Assembly (NCBI RefSeq): GCF_000467105.1
Contig: NZ_BATI01000012.1
Coordinates: 1 to 64,000, forward strand
Source of the DNA: Aquipseudomonas alcaligenes NBRC 14159
GTDB taxonomy: Bacteria > Pseudomonadota > Gammaproteobacteria > Pseudomonadales > Pseudomonadaceae
Length of the DNA stretch: 64,000 bases
Direction of reading: 5' to 3'
Both the position numbers and the translations under genes were made by a program. Within the stretch, counting starts at the first letter, position 1; each line of letters begins with the position of its first letter. The notes under the pieces are model-generated. The model was given only the letters and a program-made list of their open reading frames with translations. It was not told the origin of the DNA and made no database searches. This document shows, one piece after another, positions 1 through 10,676 of the stretch.

Positions 1-20
1 TAGCCCGCCCTCTCCCCCAG

Positions 21-46
21 CCCCTCTCCCGCCAGCGGGAGAGGGG
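21..46. repeat. REP-like perfect palindrome
   Basis: A 12-bp arm (21-32) and its exact complement (35-46) are separated by two bases; the core is CTCCCGC/GCGGGAG. A related palindrome lies between aruF and aruG (58330-58350). This is the look of Pseudomonas REP-type intergenic repeats. No coding frame is supported here. Confidence 0.65.
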
Positions 47-53
47 CGAAATG

Positions 54-81
54 AAAAAACCGGCCATTGGGCCGGTTTTTT
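54..81. terminator. bidirectional rho-independent terminator
   Basis: The 12-nt arm AAAAAACCGGCC, a 4-nt loop and GGCCGGTTTTTT form a GC stem flanked by an A-run and a T-run, so it can terminate from either side. It lies 108 bp beyond the sthA stop and can end that minus-strand transcript. I see no gene between 82 and 189. Confidence 0.85.
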
Positions 82-189
82 GTTGCAGCAGCGCGCCTGG
101 TCAGAAGCTCTCCCGGTTCGGCCAGCGCCAGCTGCGGGAGTCGCCGAGGGGGTCCCCCCCGACCGGTTCAGGCCACCGGTCGGAGCCGC

Positions 190-1584
190 TCAAAAAAGCC
201 GGTTGAGCCCATCGAACGCCGCCACCCGGTAGGCCTCGGCCATGGTCGGGTAGTTGAAGGTGGTGTTGACGAAGTACTTGATGGAGTTCGCCTCGCCCTT
301 CTGGTTCATGATCGCCTGGCCGATATGCACGATCTCCGAGGCCTGGTAGCCGAAGCAGTGGACACCGAGGATCTCCAGGGTCTCGCGGTGGAACAGGATC
401 TTCAGCATGCCCACCGGCTCGTGGGAAATCTGCGCCCGCGCCATGCCCTTGAAGAACGCCTTGCCGACCTCGTATGGGATCTTGGCCTGGGTCAGCTCCT
501 TCTCGTTCTTGCCGATCGAGCTGATCTCCGGAATGGTGTAGATACCGGTCGGCACGTCATCGACGAAACGCCAGCTGTCGTTCTCCACCGCGCTGCCGGC
601 GGCCGAGCGGCCCTGGTCATAGGCGGCGCTGGCCAGGCTCGGCCAGCCGATCACGTCGCCGGCGGCGAAGATGTTGCTGACCTGGGTACGGTAGGCCTGG
701 TCGACCTCGATCTGGCCACGGCTGTTGACCTTGATGCCGATGTTCTCCAGGCCCAGCTTGTCGGTGTTGCCGGTACGACCGTTGCACCACAGCAGGCAGT
801 CGGCCTTGATCTTCTTGCCCGACTTGAGGTGCAGGATCACCCCGTGCTCCAGGCCCTCGATGCGCTCGTACTCCTCGTTGTGACGAATCAGCACGTTGTT
901 GTTGCGCAGGTGGTAGCTCAGCGCATCGGAGATCTCGTCGTCGAGGAAGCTGAGCAGCTGATCGCGGTTGTCGATCAGGTCGACCAGCACGCCCAGGCCA
1001 CTGAAGATCGAGGCGTACTCGGAACCGATCACGCCGGCGCCGTAGATGATGATGCGGCGCGGCGTGTGAGTGAGGCTGAGGATGGTGTCGCTGTCGTAGA
1101 TGCGTGGGTGGTGGAAGTCCACGTCCGCCGGGCGGTAGGGGCGCGAGCCGGTGGCGATGACGATCTGCTTGGCCACCAGTTTTTCCACCACTCCGCTGGC
1201 GCAGACCACTTCCACGGTCTGCTCGTCGGAGAAGCTGGCAGTGCCGAAGAACACGTCGATGCGGTTGCGCGCGTAGTAGCCGGTGCGCGAGGCGACCTGC
1301 TTGGCGATCACTCGCTCGGCACTTTTCAGCACATCAGGGAAGGAGAACCAGCGCGGTTCGCCGATCTGGCGGAACAGCGGATTGGTGTTGTACTGCATGA
1401 TCTGCCGCACCGAGTGGCGCAGGGCCTTGGACGGGATGGTACCGAGGTGGGTGCAGTTGCCGCCGACCAGCGGGCGGTTGTCGACCACCGCCACCTTGCG
1501 CCCGGCCTTGGCCGCGTTCATCGCCGCACCCTCGCCCGCCGGGCCGGAACCGAGCACCACCACGTCGTAGTTGTAGACCGCCAT
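190..1584 (-). CDS. sthA: Soluble pyridine nucleotide transhydrogenase SthA
   Basis: This 464-residue cytosolic flavoprotein reversibly transfers hydride between NADPH and NAD+. The FAD-binding dinucleotide motif GSGPAGEG is at residues 12-19. The disulfide region reads [13 protein letters not shown] (41-53): Cys44 is present but the second redox Cys of the dihydrolipoamide dehydrogenase family is Thr49, the usual hallmark of SthA against Lpd or glutathione reductase. A second Rossmann motif, [10 protein letters not shown], lies near 181-190, and the FAD motif AAGDV is near 308. The ATG start is preceded by GAGGAG at good spacing. The gene follows nqrM in the same direction after about 117 bp, so it may be read from the nqr operon or from its own promoter. 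Length and motifs fit the family closely. Confidence 0.96.
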   Translation of the reverse strand: MAVYNYDVVVLGSGPAGEGAAMNAAKAGRKVAVVDNRPLVGGNCTHLGTIPSKALRHSVRQIMQYNTNPLFRQIGEPRWFSFPDVLKSAERVIAKQVASRTGYYARNRIDVFFGTASFSDEQTVEVVCASGVVEKLVAKQIVIATGSRPYRPADVDFHHPRIYDSDTILSLTHTPRRIIIYGAGVIGSEYASIFSGLGVLVDLIDNRDQLLSFLDDEISDALSYHLRNNNVLIRHNEEYERIEGLEHGVILHLKSGKKIKADCLLWCNGRTGNTDKLGLENIGIKVNSRGQIEVDQAYRTQVSNIFAAGDVIGWPSLASAAYDQGRSAAGSAVENDSWRFVDDVPTGIYTIPEISSIGKNEKELTQAKIPYEVGKAFFKGMARAQISHEPVGMLKILFHRETLEILGVHCFGYQASEIVHIGQAIMNQKGEANSIKYFVNTTFNYPTMAEAYRVAAFDGLNRLF

Positions 1585-1701
1585 GCTTACTCCTCATCAC
1601 GCACCGGGCGCGTCACGCGGCGCCCGGATAGGCCGCAACACCCCATGGTCGCGGCGCTTGAATGCTCACCACAGCTTAGCCGGGTGAATTTGCCCGGCAC
1701 A

Positions 1702-1935
1702 TTAGCGCTTGGTCGCGTCGTAGGCGAGCTTTGCGTCCACTACATCGCCTTTCTGCTCGCGATTGATCTCTTCGCACTTCTCGCGGCTGCCACCACAGAT
1801 CGAACATTCCTTCTCGATGCCGAGGTTGGCGATGCCGCCGCAGGAGCCGGCGATGGGCTTGCGCCCCATGATCACGCCGACGGCCATGCCCAGCACCACC
1901 AGCAGCATGAGACCGAATACCAGCAACCAGGTCAT
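1702..1935 (-). CDS. nqrM: NqrM, Na+-NQR maturation factor
   Basis: A 77-residue protein with one N-terminal membrane helix (about 2-24) and four cysteines: Cys32, and Cys44 and Cys47 as CSIC, then Cys54. NqrM-family proteins (formerly DUF539) are needed to assemble active Na+-NQR and are thought to deliver iron to the Cys site between NqrD and NqrE. The ATG overlaps the apbE stop by 4 bp, so translation is probably coupled. Its place at the end of nqrABCDEF-apbE supports the call. The Cys spacing and the single helix match the family. Confidence 0.9.
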   Translation of the reverse strand: MTWLLVFGLMLLVVLGMAVGVIMGRKPIAGSCGGIANLGIEKECSICGGSREKCEEINREQKGDVVDAKLAYDATKR

Positions 1936-2942
1936 GGTGTTTCTCCTGCGCCGAACCGGCGCTCGAATGCGGGCGTCGCGCGGGTGGCGAAGCCCTGGTC
2001 GGTGCGAGTCACGAAGAAGGCTGCCACCTGTGCCTGTTCGGCGAAGGTGTAGCCACGCTCGGGGCCCAGCACCATCAATAGCGTAGACAGCCCGTCGGCA
2101 CGCAAGGTCGAGGAATCGACCACCGTCACCGCCGCCAGGCGATGGCTGATCGGCGCCCCGGTCTGCGGGTCTAGGGTGTGCGAATAGCGCTTGCCGCCCT
2201 GCTCGAAGTAGTTGCGGTAGTCGCCGGAGGTCGACACGCCCAGGCCATCCAGGGTCAGCACCTTCTGCGCTACCTGGCGATCATCGCGCGGCGCCTCGAT
2301 GGCGATGCGCCAGGCACTGCCATCCGGCTTGCGCCCGAGCGCCTTGAGCTCGCCGGTGACATCCAGCAGATAGCTGCGCACCCCCAGCTCGGCCAGGCGC
2401 GCGGCGATGCGGTCGACCGTGTGGCCGGCGGCGATGCTGTTGAGATCGAGCTGCACGGCGGCGTCCTTGCACAGCTGCTCGCCGTCGATGCGCAGGTGAT
2501 GATGCCCCGTGCGCTGGCGCACTTCGGCGATTTCCTCCGCCGTCGGCACCCGCTCGCCACGCGACTGCGGGCCGAAGCCCCAGAGATCGAGGAGCGGCTC
2601 GAGGGTCAGGTCGAAAGCGCCATCACTATCGGCAGAGAGCCGCTCGCCGAAACGCACCAGCTCCAGCACCGGAGCAGGCATGACGCGGCAGCTGCCAGCC
2701 GGCAGGCGGTTGAATTCGGAAAGATCGGAATCGGCGCGCCAGGTGGACATCTGCTGGTCCACCTCGGCCAGCAGAGCTTCGACATCGGCCTTGAGCGTGG
2801 CAGGCTCAGGCGTGCCCTCGCCTGCCACGTATTTCAGCGAGTAGTGGCTGCCCATGGTCGGGCCGCCGAACTCCTCGATCTTCTCGCCACAACCGGCCAG
2901 CAGGATGCTGGCCAGCAGGACGAACAACGCGGGTTTAACCAC
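1932..2942 (-). CDS. apbE: FAD:protein FMN transferase ApbE (lipoprotein)
   Basis: A 336-residue exported flavin transferase that attaches FMN by phosphoester bond to threonines of NqrB and NqrC. The N-terminus is a lipoprotein signal with lipobox LLAGC (14-18), so the mature protein is lipid-anchored on the periplasmic face. The conserved [12 protein letters not shown] segment follows, and a C-terminal [22 protein letters not shown] region and a [13 protein letters not shown] stretch are typical of ApbE. Its frame overlaps nqrF by 8 bp upstream and nqrM by 4 bp downstream. Both substrate motifs (DG..GAT) are encoded in the same operon. Confidence 0.94.
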   Translation of the reverse strand: MVKPALFVLLASILLAGCGEKIEEFGGPTMGSHYSLKYVAGEGTPEPATLKADVEALLAEVDQQMSTWRADSDLSEFNRLPAGSCRVMPAPVLELVRFGERLSADSDGAFDLTLEPLLDLWGFGPQSRGERVPTAEEIAEVRQRTGHHHLRIDGEQLCKDAAVQLDLNSIAAGHTVDRIAARLAELGVRSYLLDVTGELKALGRKPDGSAWRIAIEAPRDDRQVAQKVLTLDGLGVSTSGDYRNYFEQGGKRYSHTLDPQTGAPISHRLAAVTVVDSSTLRADGLSTLLMVLGPERGYTFAEQAQVAAFFVTRTDQGFATRATPAFERRFGAGETP

Positions 2943-4158
2943 CGAAATCGTCCAGCAGAATATTTTCTCGCTCGACGCCCAGGTCCAGCAGCATCTTGAT
3001 CACGGCGGCGTTCATCATGGGCGGGCCGCACATGTAGAACTCACAGTCCTCGGGGGCCGGATGGTCCTTGAGGTATTGCTCGAACAGCACGTTGTGGATA
3101 AAGCCCTTGAGGCCGGTCCAGTTGTCCTCCGGCTGCGGATCGGACAGCGCCAGGTGCCACTCGAAGTTGGGATTTTCCGCGGCAAGCTGGTCGTACTCCT
3201 CGACGTAGAACGCCTCGCGCAGCGAGCGGGCGCCATACCAGAAGCTGATCTTGCGCTTGGACTTGAGGCGCTTGAGCTGGTCGAAGATGTGCGAGCGCAT
3301 CGGCGCCATGCCAGCGCCGCCGCCGATAAAGACCATTTCCGCTTCCGTTTCTTTGGCGAAGAACTCGCCAAACGGGCCGTACACGGTGACCTTGTCACCT
3401 GGCTTGAGGTTGAACACCCACGACGACATCTGGCCCGGCGGCAAGTGATCCTTACCCGGTGGCGGCGAGGCGATGCGGATGTTGAATTTGACGATGCCCT
3501 TCTCGTCCGGGTAGTTGGCCATGGAGTAGGCGCGGATCACCGGCTCCTCGACCTTGGACACGTACTTCCACTGGTTGAACTTGTCCCAGTCGCCACGGTA
3601 CTCGGGCTGGATGTCGAAGTCCTTGTAGTTGACCACGTGCGGCGGGCATTCCAGCTGCACGTAGCCGCCGGCGCGGAAGTCCACGCTCTCGCCTTCCGGC
3701 AGACGCAGGGTCAGCTCCTTGATAAAGGTGGCCACGTTGGGGTTGGACTCCACCGTGCATTCCCACTTCTTCACGCCGAACACCGACTCTTCCACCTCGA
3801 TGTGCATGTCCTGCTTGACCGGGGTCTGGCAGGACAGGCGCCAGCCGGCCTTGGCCTCGCGCTTGGTGAAGTGCGACTCTTCGGTCGGCAGCATCTCGCC
3901 ACCGCCGCTTTCGACGATGCACTTGCACTGCGCACAGGTGCCGCCGCCGCCACAGGCCGAGGACAGGAACACGTTGTTCGCCGCCAGGGTCTGCAGCAAC
4001 TTGCCGCCGGCCGGTACGGTCAGGGTGCGTTCGCCGTTGATGACGATGTTCACGTCGCCGCTGGAAACCAGCTTGGCGCGCGCCGCCAGGATGACCACCA
4101 CCAGCGCCAGGACGATGGCGGTGAACATGCCGATGGCCAATGCAATTTCAAAACCCAT
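2935..4158 (-). CDS. nqrF: Na+-NQR subunit F (NADH dehydrogenase, 2Fe-2S and FAD)
   Basis: A 407-residue subunit where electrons enter from NADH. It has an N-terminal membrane helix (about 3-26), a plant-type 2Fe-2S domain with ligands Cys69, Cys75, Cys78 and Cys110, then a ferredoxin-reductase-like module. The FAD-binding RAYSMANYP and the NADH-binding [13 protein letters not shown] and MCGPPMM motifs are all visible. The protein ends in DDFGG. It lies 10 bp downstream of nqrE and overlaps apbE by 8 bp. All redox ligands are intact, so the subunit should be functional. Confidence 0.96.
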   Translation of the reverse strand: MGFEIALAIGMFTAIVLALVVVILAARAKLVSSGDVNIVINGERTLTVPAGGKLLQTLAANNVFLSSACGGGGTCAQCKCIVESGGGEMLPTEESHFTKREAKAGWRLSCQTPVKQDMHIEVEESVFGVKKWECTVESNPNVATFIKELTLRLPEGESVDFRAGGYVQLECPPHVVNYKDFDIQPEYRGDWDKFNQWKYVSKVEEPVIRAYSMANYPDEKGIVKFNIRIASPPPGKDHLPPGQMSSWVFNLKPGDKVTVYGPFGEFFAKETEAEMVFIGGGAGMAPMRSHIFDQLKRLKSKRKISFWYGARSLREAFYVEEYDQLAAENPNFEWHLALSDPQPEDNWTGLKGFIHNVLFEQYLKDHPAPEDCEFYMCGPPMMNAAVIKMLLDLGVERENILLDDFGG

Positions 4159-4168
4159 CAGACGCTCC

Positions 4169-4777
4169 TTACAGCTGAATGCCGCCGAAGGACATGAAGC
4201 CCAACGACATCAGACCGATGGTGATGAAGGTGATGCCCAGGCCCTGCAGGCCTTCGGGAACATCGCTGTACTTGAGCTTCTCGCGGATGCCGGCCAGCAG
4301 CGCAATGGCCAGGGCCCAGGAGAAGCCGGAACCGAGGCCGTAGGTCACGCTTTCGGCCAGGTTGTAGTCGCGCTCGACCATGAACAGCGAGCCGGCCATG
4401 ATGGCGCAGTTCACCGTGATCAGCGGCAGGAACACGCCGAGGGCGTTGTAGAGCGCCGGCACGTATTTATCCAGGAGCATCTCGAGGATCTGCACGATGG
4501 CGGCGATCACCCCGATGTAGCTGAGCAGACCGAGGAAGGACAGGTCCACCTCCGGCAACCCGGCCCAGGCCAATGCGCCTTCCTTGAGCAGGTAGGTGTA
4601 CAGCAGGTTGTTGGCCGGCACGGTGATGGCCTGCACCACTACCACGGCGATACCGAGGCCGATGGCCGTTTCGACCTTCTTGGAAATGGCGATGAAGGTA
4701 CACATGCCAAGGAAGAAGGCCAGCGCCATGTTCTCGATGAACACGGCCTTCACGAACAGGCTGAGGTAGTGCTCCAT
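4169..4777 (-). CDS. nqrE: Na+-NQR subunit E
   Basis: A 202-residue polytopic inner-membrane subunit with about six hydrophobic helices. With NqrD it forms the inverted-topology pair that holds an iron centre between cysteines of the two subunits; a suitable Cys is visible in [10 protein letters not shown] near residue 26, and another in TVNCAIMAG near residue 120. The start ATG shares one base with the nqrD stop (TGATG), which suggests translational coupling. Length and sequence are standard. Confidence 0.95.
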   Translation of the reverse strand: MEHYLSLFVKAVFIENMALAFFLGMCTFIAISKKVETAIGLGIAVVVVQAITVPANNLLYTYLLKEGALAWAGLPEVDLSFLGLLSYIGVIAAIVQILEMLLDKYVPALYNALGVFLPLITVNCAIMAGSLFMVERDYNLAESVTYGLGSGFSWALAIALLAGIREKLKYSDVPEGLQGLGITFITIGLMSLGFMSFGGIQL

Positions 4778-5445
4778 CAGTAGGCCTCCTTATCCGAAAC
4801 CTGCGGGGCCATGCGGAAGGCCGGTTTTTCCTTCTGCGCCGGCTTCCAGCTGCGCAGCGCCCAGATGATCAGACCGATCAGGAAGAACGCCGAAGGCGGC
4901 AGCAGCAGCATGCCGTTGGGCTGATACCAGCCGCCGTCATTGATGGTCGGCAACACGCTGTAGCCCAACAGTTTGCCGGCGCCGAACAGCTCGCGGACCA
5001 CCCCGAGCACGATCAGCATGGCGCTGTAGCCCAGGCCGTTGCCGATGCCGTCGCAGAACGACAGCAGCGGCGGGTTCTGCATGGCGAAGGCCTCGGCGCG
5101 GCCCATGACGATGCAGTTGGTGATGATCAGGCCGACGAACACCGACAGCTGCTTGGACAACGAATAGGCAAAGGCCTTGAGCACCTGGTCGACCACGATC
5201 ACCAGCGAGGCAATGATCACCATCTGCACGATCATGCGGATGCTGCTGGGTATCTGCTGGCGGATCATCGAGATGAACAGGTTGGAGAAGCCGGTCACCA
5301 GGGTCAGGGCGATCGACATCACCAGCGCAGTCTTCAGGTTGGAGGTCACCGCCAGCGCCGAGCAGATACCAAGGATCTGCAGGCCGATGGGGTTGTTGTG
5401 CACGATCGGGTCGAGCAGCACGCTCTTGTAGGTGGGTTGCGACAT
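4777..5445 (-). CDS. nqrD: Na+-NQR subunit D
   Basis: A 222-residue polytopic membrane subunit and partner of NqrE. The open frame extends farther upstream, but the ATG at 5445 gives the family N-terminus [19 protein letters not shown] and the usual length, and it sits just after the nqrC stop (2-bp gap), so I reject the longer form. Cysteines in LGICSAL (near 29) and IITNCIVMG (near 110) match the expected iron-site positions. Confidence 0.94.
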   Translation of the reverse strand: MSQPTYKSVLLDPIVHNNPIGLQILGICSALAVTSNLKTALVMSIALTLVTGFSNLFISMIRQQIPSSIRMIVQMVIIASLVIVVDQVLKAFAYSLSKQLSVFVGLIITNCIVMGRAEAFAMQNPPLLSFCDGIGNGLGYSAMLIVLGVVRELFGAGKLLGYSVLPTINDGGWYQPNGMLLLPPSAFFLIGLIIWALRSWKPAQKEKPAFRMAPQVSDKEAY

Positions 5446-5447
5446 GC

Positions 5448-6233
5448 TTATGCCTCCCCTTTCTTCAGGTTGGCCAGCAGCGGACCGAAGCCGTTCTCGC
5501 CGAGCCAGAAATGCAGCAGATTGTTGACGCCCTTGCTGGTCAGAGTGGCGCCGGCCAGGCCGTCGACCTGGTGAGTGGCTCTGGCCGACTGCGGATCGAC
5601 ACTGCCCTTGATGATCTCCACGGCCAGTTGGCCCTGCTCGTCGAACAGGGTCTTGCCGGTCCACAGCGCCTTCCACTTCGGATTGTCCACCTCGCCGCCG
5701 AGACCGGGGGTCTCGCCGTGCTGGTAGAAGCCGAAACCAACCACTGTGTTGAGGTCGCCCTTGACCGCGACGAAGCCGTACAGGGTCGACCACAGGCCGT
5801 AGCCGCGCACCGGCAGGATCAGGGTTTCCAGCGCGCCATCCTTCTCCACCATGTACACGGTGGAGAAATGCTCGCGGCGCTTGATCGAAGCGATGTCCTG
5901 CTCCGCCGGTAGGGCCTGTGACAGCTCGGGGTCCTTGGCCGCCTTGAGCGGGTCGAAGCTGGCGGCATCCTGGGCATCGCTGAAGGCGCCTTTATCCAGG
6001 TCCACCACGCGGGCGCGGATGCGCTCGGCGAACAGCGCCTTCACCTCTTTGGCGGACATGCCCGCCTCACCCAGGCCGGCGATGGCCAGGATGCTGCGCT
6101 GCTTGTCCAGCTGACGGTTCTCCGCCTGAGTCGGCTTGAGCGCCACGGCCGCGCCTGCGACGAATACCGAGCAGACCAGGCACACCAGCACTGCGACGGT
6201 CAGGGTACGGACGGTCGATTCCTTGTTAGCCAC
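5448..6233 (-). CDS. nqrC: Na+-NQR subunit C (covalent FMN)
   Basis: A 261-residue subunit with one N-terminal helix (about 9-31) and a periplasmic flavin domain. The flavinylation motif [10 protein letters not shown] is at 224-233, with Thr230 the predicted FMN acceptor; the position usually occupied by Ser before GAT is Ala227. The start is GTG at 6233, with GGAGG seven bases upstream lying inside the end of nqrB (8-bp overlap). ApbE encoded downstream would install the FMN. Confidence 0.95.
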   Translation of the reverse strand: MANKESTVRTLTVAVLVCLVCSVFVAGAAVALKPTQAENRQLDKQRSILAIAGLGEAGMSAKEVKALFAERIRARVVDLDKGAFSDAQDAASFDPLKAAKDPELSQALPAEQDIASIKRREHFSTVYMVEKDGALETLILPVRGYGLWSTLYGFVAVKGDLNTVVGFGFYQHGETPGLGGEVDNPKWKALWTGKTLFDEQGQLAVEIIKGSVDPQSARATHQVDGLAGATLTSKGVNNLLHFWLGENGFGPLLANLKKGEA

Positions 6234-7434
6234 GGGCGATCCTCCGCTTGATGTTGGCCTGCACCACGAAATGGTCGATCAGCGGGGCGCACAGGTTGGC
6301 GAACAGAATCGCCAGCATCATGCCTTCCGGGAAGGCCGGGTTGACCACGCGGATCAGCACGACCATCAGGCCGATCAGCGCACCGAAGATCCACTTGCCG
6401 GTATTGGTCATGGACGCCGACACCGGGTCGGTGGCCATGAAGATCATGCCGAAGGCGAAGCCGCCGACCACCAGGTGCCAGTACCAGGGCATGGCGAACA
6501 TCGGGTTGGTGTCCGAGCCGATGCTGTTGAACAGCATGCTGGTGGCGATCATGCCGAGCAGCACGCCGGAGACGATGCGCCAGGAGGCGATCTTGGTCAG
6601 CAGCAGGAAGGCACCGCCGATGAAGATGGCCAGGGTGCTGGTCTCGCCCATGGAGCCGTGCTCCAGGCCAACGAAGGCATTCCACCAGGTCAGACCGTTG
6701 GCCATGACCTGTTCCATGCCGCCGGCAGCGGCCACGGACAGCGTGGTCGCGCCGGCGTAGCCGTCCACCGAGGTCCACACCATGTCGCCGGACATATCCG
6801 CCGGATAGGCGAAGAACAGGAAGGCGCGGCCGACCAGGGCCGGGTTGAGGAAGTTCTTGCCGGTACCGCCAAACACTTCCTTGCCGATCACCACGCCGAA
6901 GCTGATGCCCAGGGCCACCTGCCACAGCGGGATGTCCGGCGGCAGGGTCAGGGCGAACAGTACGGAGGTGACGAAGAAACCTTCATTGACCTCGTGGCGA
7001 CGGATGGAGGCGAACAGCACCTCCCAGAAACCGCCGACGATGAAGGTGGTCAGGTACACCGGCAGGAAGAACGCCGCGCCCTGGATGAAGTTGTCCCACA
7101 GGCTGTTCGGGTCGAAACCGGCCAGCGCGCCGATCAGGCCGAAGCGCCAGCCGTCCTGGGCCGCCAGCAGCTCGGCGTTGCCGGCGAAGATGCTGTTGGC
7201 CTGGTAGCCGATGTTCCACATGCCGAACAGCATGGCCGGGAAGGTGCACAGCCACACGGTGATCATCATGCGCTTGAGGTCGATGCCGTCGCGCACGTGG
7301 GCGGTGCTCTTGGTCACGCTGCCGGGGCGGTAGAAGAAGGTATCCACCGCCTCGTACAGCGCGTACCACTTCTCGTACTTGCCGCCCTGCTCGAAGTTGT
7401 GCTCGATCTTGTCGAGGAATTTACGCAAGGACAT
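6226..7434 (-). CDS. nqrB: Na+-NQR subunit B (covalent FMN, quinone and Na+ path)
   Basis: A 402-residue polytopic membrane subunit, the largest of the complex, carrying covalent FMN, riboflavin and the quinone site in the family. The acceptor motif [10 protein letters not shown] (224-233) places FMN on Thr230. A long cytoplasmic N-terminus (1-55) precedes the helices. It starts 3 bp after the nqrA stop. It again has Ala where many homologues have Ser in SGAT, as in NqrC, so the two substrates match each other and presumably the local ApbE. Confidence 0.95.
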   Translation of the reverse strand: MSLRKFLDKIEHNFEQGGKYEKWYALYEAVDTFFYRPGSVTKSTAHVRDGIDLKRMMITVWLCTFPAMLFGMWNIGYQANSIFAGNAELLAAQDGWRFGLIGALAGFDPNSLWDNFIQGAAFFLPVYLTTFIVGGFWEVLFASIRRHEVNEGFFVTSVLFALTLPPDIPLWQVALGISFGVVIGKEVFGGTGKNFLNPALVGRAFLFFAYPADMSGDMVWTSVDGYAGATTLSVAAAGGMEQVMANGLTWWNAFVGLEHGSMGETSTLAIFIGGAFLLLTKIASWRIVSGVLLGMIATSMLFNSIGSDTNPMFAMPWYWHLVVGGFAFGMIFMATDPVSASMTNTGKWIFGALIGLMVVLIRVVNPAFPEGMMLAILFANLCAPLIDHFVVQANIKRRIARG

Positions 7435-7437
7435 GGA

Positions 7438-8874
<1,437 letters not shown>

Positions 8875-8880
8875 TCAAGA

Positions 8881-8909
8881 ATTATAAGGAGATATCCGCG
8901 GCATGCCCA
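8881..8909 (-). promoter_or_regulatory. sigma70-like promoter for the nqr operon
   Basis: On the minus strand the -35 TGGGCA (8904-8909), a 17-bp spacer and a perfect -10 TATAAT (8881-8886) point toward nqrA. The predicted start is near 8874, leaving a leader of about 100 nt. It is the only good match in the 301-bp nqrA-gap gap (8776-9076), which otherwise holds only the gap terminator. Confidence 0.65.
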
Positions 8910-9032
8910 CCCATGAGTACCGCTTTAGACCAGAGAGTCGCAACAAACGGTAACACGGCCAACCGCGCCCGCCGGCCTGAAGCCCTTACCGTCTGGGCGC
9001 TCAGCAGCCCCGGCGAGGCCAGCGCCAAAAAG

Positions 9033-9060
9033 CAAAACGGGAGCCGAAGCTCCCGTTTTG
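9033..9060 (-). terminator. rho-independent terminator of gap
   Basis: A perfect 12-bp stem (CAAAACGGGAGC and its complement) with a 4-nt loop; on the minus strand it ends in TTTTG followed by another T-rich stretch. It lies 16 bp beyond the gap stop codon. Confidence 0.85.
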
Positions 9061-9076
9061 TGGATTGCCCTGACGC

Positions 9077-10525
9077 TTACTGCGGGAAGGCCGGCGGGTT
9101 GACCCCAGCCATGTCTTCCATCACGCGCACGACCTGGCAGCTGTAGCCGAACTCGTTGTCGTACCACACGTAGAGCACGACGCGGTTGTCGTTGGCGATG
9201 GTGGCTTCGGCATCGACCACACCGGCGTGGCGCGAGCCGACGAAGTCGGTGGACACCACTTCCTGCGAGTTGACGAAGTCGATCTGCTTCTGCAGGTCCG
9301 AGTGCATGGCCATCTGGCGCAGGTACTCGTTGATCTCTTCGCGAGTGGTGGCCTTCTCCAGATTCAGGTTGAGGATGGCCATGGAGACGTTCGGCGTCGG
9401 TACGCGAATGGCGTTGCCGGTCAGCTTGCCCTTCAGCACCGGCAGAGCCTTGGCGGCTGCAGTGGCGGCACCGGTCTCGGTGATCACCATGTTCAGCGCG
9501 GCGCTGCGGCCACGACGGCTGCCCTTGTGGAAGTTGTCGATCAGGTTCTGGTCGTTGGTGTACGAGTGAACGGTTTCGACGTGGCCGTTGACGATGCCGT
9601 ATTGGTCATTCACGGCCTTCAGCACCGGCACGATGGCGTTGGTGGTGCAGGAAGCCGCGGAGATGATCTTGTCATCGGCGGTGATGTCGCCATGGTTGAT
9701 GCCATGCACGATGTTCTTCAGCGCGCCCTTGCCCGGCGCGGTCAGCACCACGCGGTCGATACCCGGGCAGGCCAGGTGCTGACCCAGGCCCTCGGCATCA
9801 CGCCAGACGCCGGTGTTGTCGACCAGCAGGGCGTTCTTGATGCCGTACTGGGTGTAGTCGACTTCCTTCGGGTCCTTGGCATAGATCACCTGGATCAGGT
9901 TGCCGTTGGCGGTCAGGGTGTTGTTTTCTTCGTCGATGGTGATGGTGCCGTTGAACGGACCATGCACGGAGTCGCGACGCAGCAGGCTGGCGCGCTTGAC
10001 CAGGTCGTTGCTGGCACCCTTGCGCACGACGATGGCGCGCAGGCGCAGGCCGTCGCCACCACCGGTCTTCTCGATCAGGATGCGCGCCAGCAGGCGGCCG
10101 ATGCGGCCGAAGCCATACAGGACCACGTCGGTGCCTTCGCGGCCGGCGCCGTTCTGCTTGCCAGCCACGTCAGCCAGCACGTCCTTGGTGAACTGCTCGA
10201 TGCTGCGACCAGCACCTTCGGCCTTGAACTTGGCAACCATCTTGCCCAGGTCCACGGAAGCGGCGCCCAGCTTGAGCTCGCTCATGGTCTTGAGGATGGG
10301 GAAAGTGTCATGCACGGACAGTTCGGTCTCGCCTTCCAGGCGGTGACGGGCGAAGCGGTGTGCCTTCAGGATATCGATCACCGAACGGTTGATCAGGCCA
10401 CGGCCGTAGATCGAGGTCACGACGTTGTTGTTGCGGTAGAGCTGACCGATCAGCGGAATCATCGCTTCCGCGAGGGCTTCACGGTCAATCCACTCACCGA
10501 GACACTGGTCGGGCTTCTGAGTCAC
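9077..10525 (-). CDS. gap: Glyceraldehyde-3-phosphate dehydrogenase, long form
   Basis: A 482-residue GAPDH whose conserved NAD-binding motif GFGRIGR begins only near residue 138, so about 130 residues precede the standard enzyme. The catalytic cysteine is Cys293 in SAASCTTN. I chose the GTG at 10525 rather than the ATG at 10543 because GGAAGG stands eight bases before it, while the ATG has no ribosome site; MTQKPDQCLGEW also matches the N-terminus I recall for the Pseudomonas homologue PA3001. The N-terminal extension is conserved in that group and has no assigned job. Being next to mfd gives no functional clue. In PAO1 I recall an aroP1 gene between nqrA and gap, absent here. Confidence 0.9.
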   Translation of the reverse strand: MTQKPDQCLGEWIDREALAEAMIPLIGQLYRNNNVVTSIYGRGLINRSVIDILKAHRFARHRLEGETELSVHDTFPILKTMSELKLGAASVDLGKMVAKFKAEGAGRSIEQFTKDVLADVAGKQNGAGREGTDVVLYGFGRIGRLLARILIEKTGGGDGLRLRAIVVRKGASNDLVKRASLLRRDSVHGPFNGTITIDEENNTLTANGNLIQVIYAKDPKEVDYTQYGIKNALLVDNTGVWRDAEGLGQHLACPGIDRVVLTAPGKGALKNIVHGINHGDITADDKIISAASCTTNAIVPVLKAVNDQYGIVNGHVETVHSYTNDQNLIDNFHKGSRRGRSAALNMVITETGAATAAAKALPVLKGKLTGNAIRVPTPNVSMAILNLNLEKATTREEINEYLRQMAMHSDLQKQIDFVNSQEVVSTDFVGSRHAGVVDAEATIANDNRVVLYVWYDNEFGYSCQVVRVMEDMAGVNPPAFPQ

Positions 10526-10567
10526 GAGCAATACCTTCCACATGTAGGGGCTGAAAAAAGGGGCTAC

Positions 10568-10596
10568 ATGATATGCCGTGACTCAGCCCCGAGCAA
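10568..10596 (-). promoter_or_regulatory. candidate promoter for gap
   Basis: Minus-strand TTGCTC (10591-10596), a 17-bp spacer and TATCAT (10568-10573). The -10 matches five of six bases and the -35 is weak. It lies about 43 bp upstream of the chosen GTG start. Confidence 0.45.
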
Positions 10597-10612
10597 TGCG
10601 CGCCTGTCGCCA

Positions 10613-10642
10613 CTGACAGCCGCCACCTCGCCTCGCTACAAT
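10613..10642 (+). promoter_or_regulatory. sigma70-like promoter for mfd
   Basis: CTGACA (10613-10618), an 18-bp spacer and TACAAT (10637-10642) each differ from consensus by one base. The predicted start is near 10649, leaving a leader of about 28 nt before the mfd GTG. Confidence 0.6.
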
Positions 10643-10676
10643 CGCGCACTTCTTTTCGCCTGGGGCCGCGACACCC

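Noticed and set aside
1679..1698. GCCGGG/CCCGGC hairpin between nqrM and sthA
   Set aside because: Weak stem with a long loop and no T-run, so an nqr terminator is not supported.
67..2052. Long open frame opposite sthA, nqrM and apbE
   Set aside because: Typical high-GC antisense frame: it is His/Ala/Val-rich, lacks any family motif and covers three well-supported genes.
8903..8953. 16-codon frame MPTHEYRFRPESRNKR with AAGGAG upstream
   Set aside because: It overlaps the nqrA promoter on the other strand, spacing is poor, and it has no conservation evidence; kept as coincidence.
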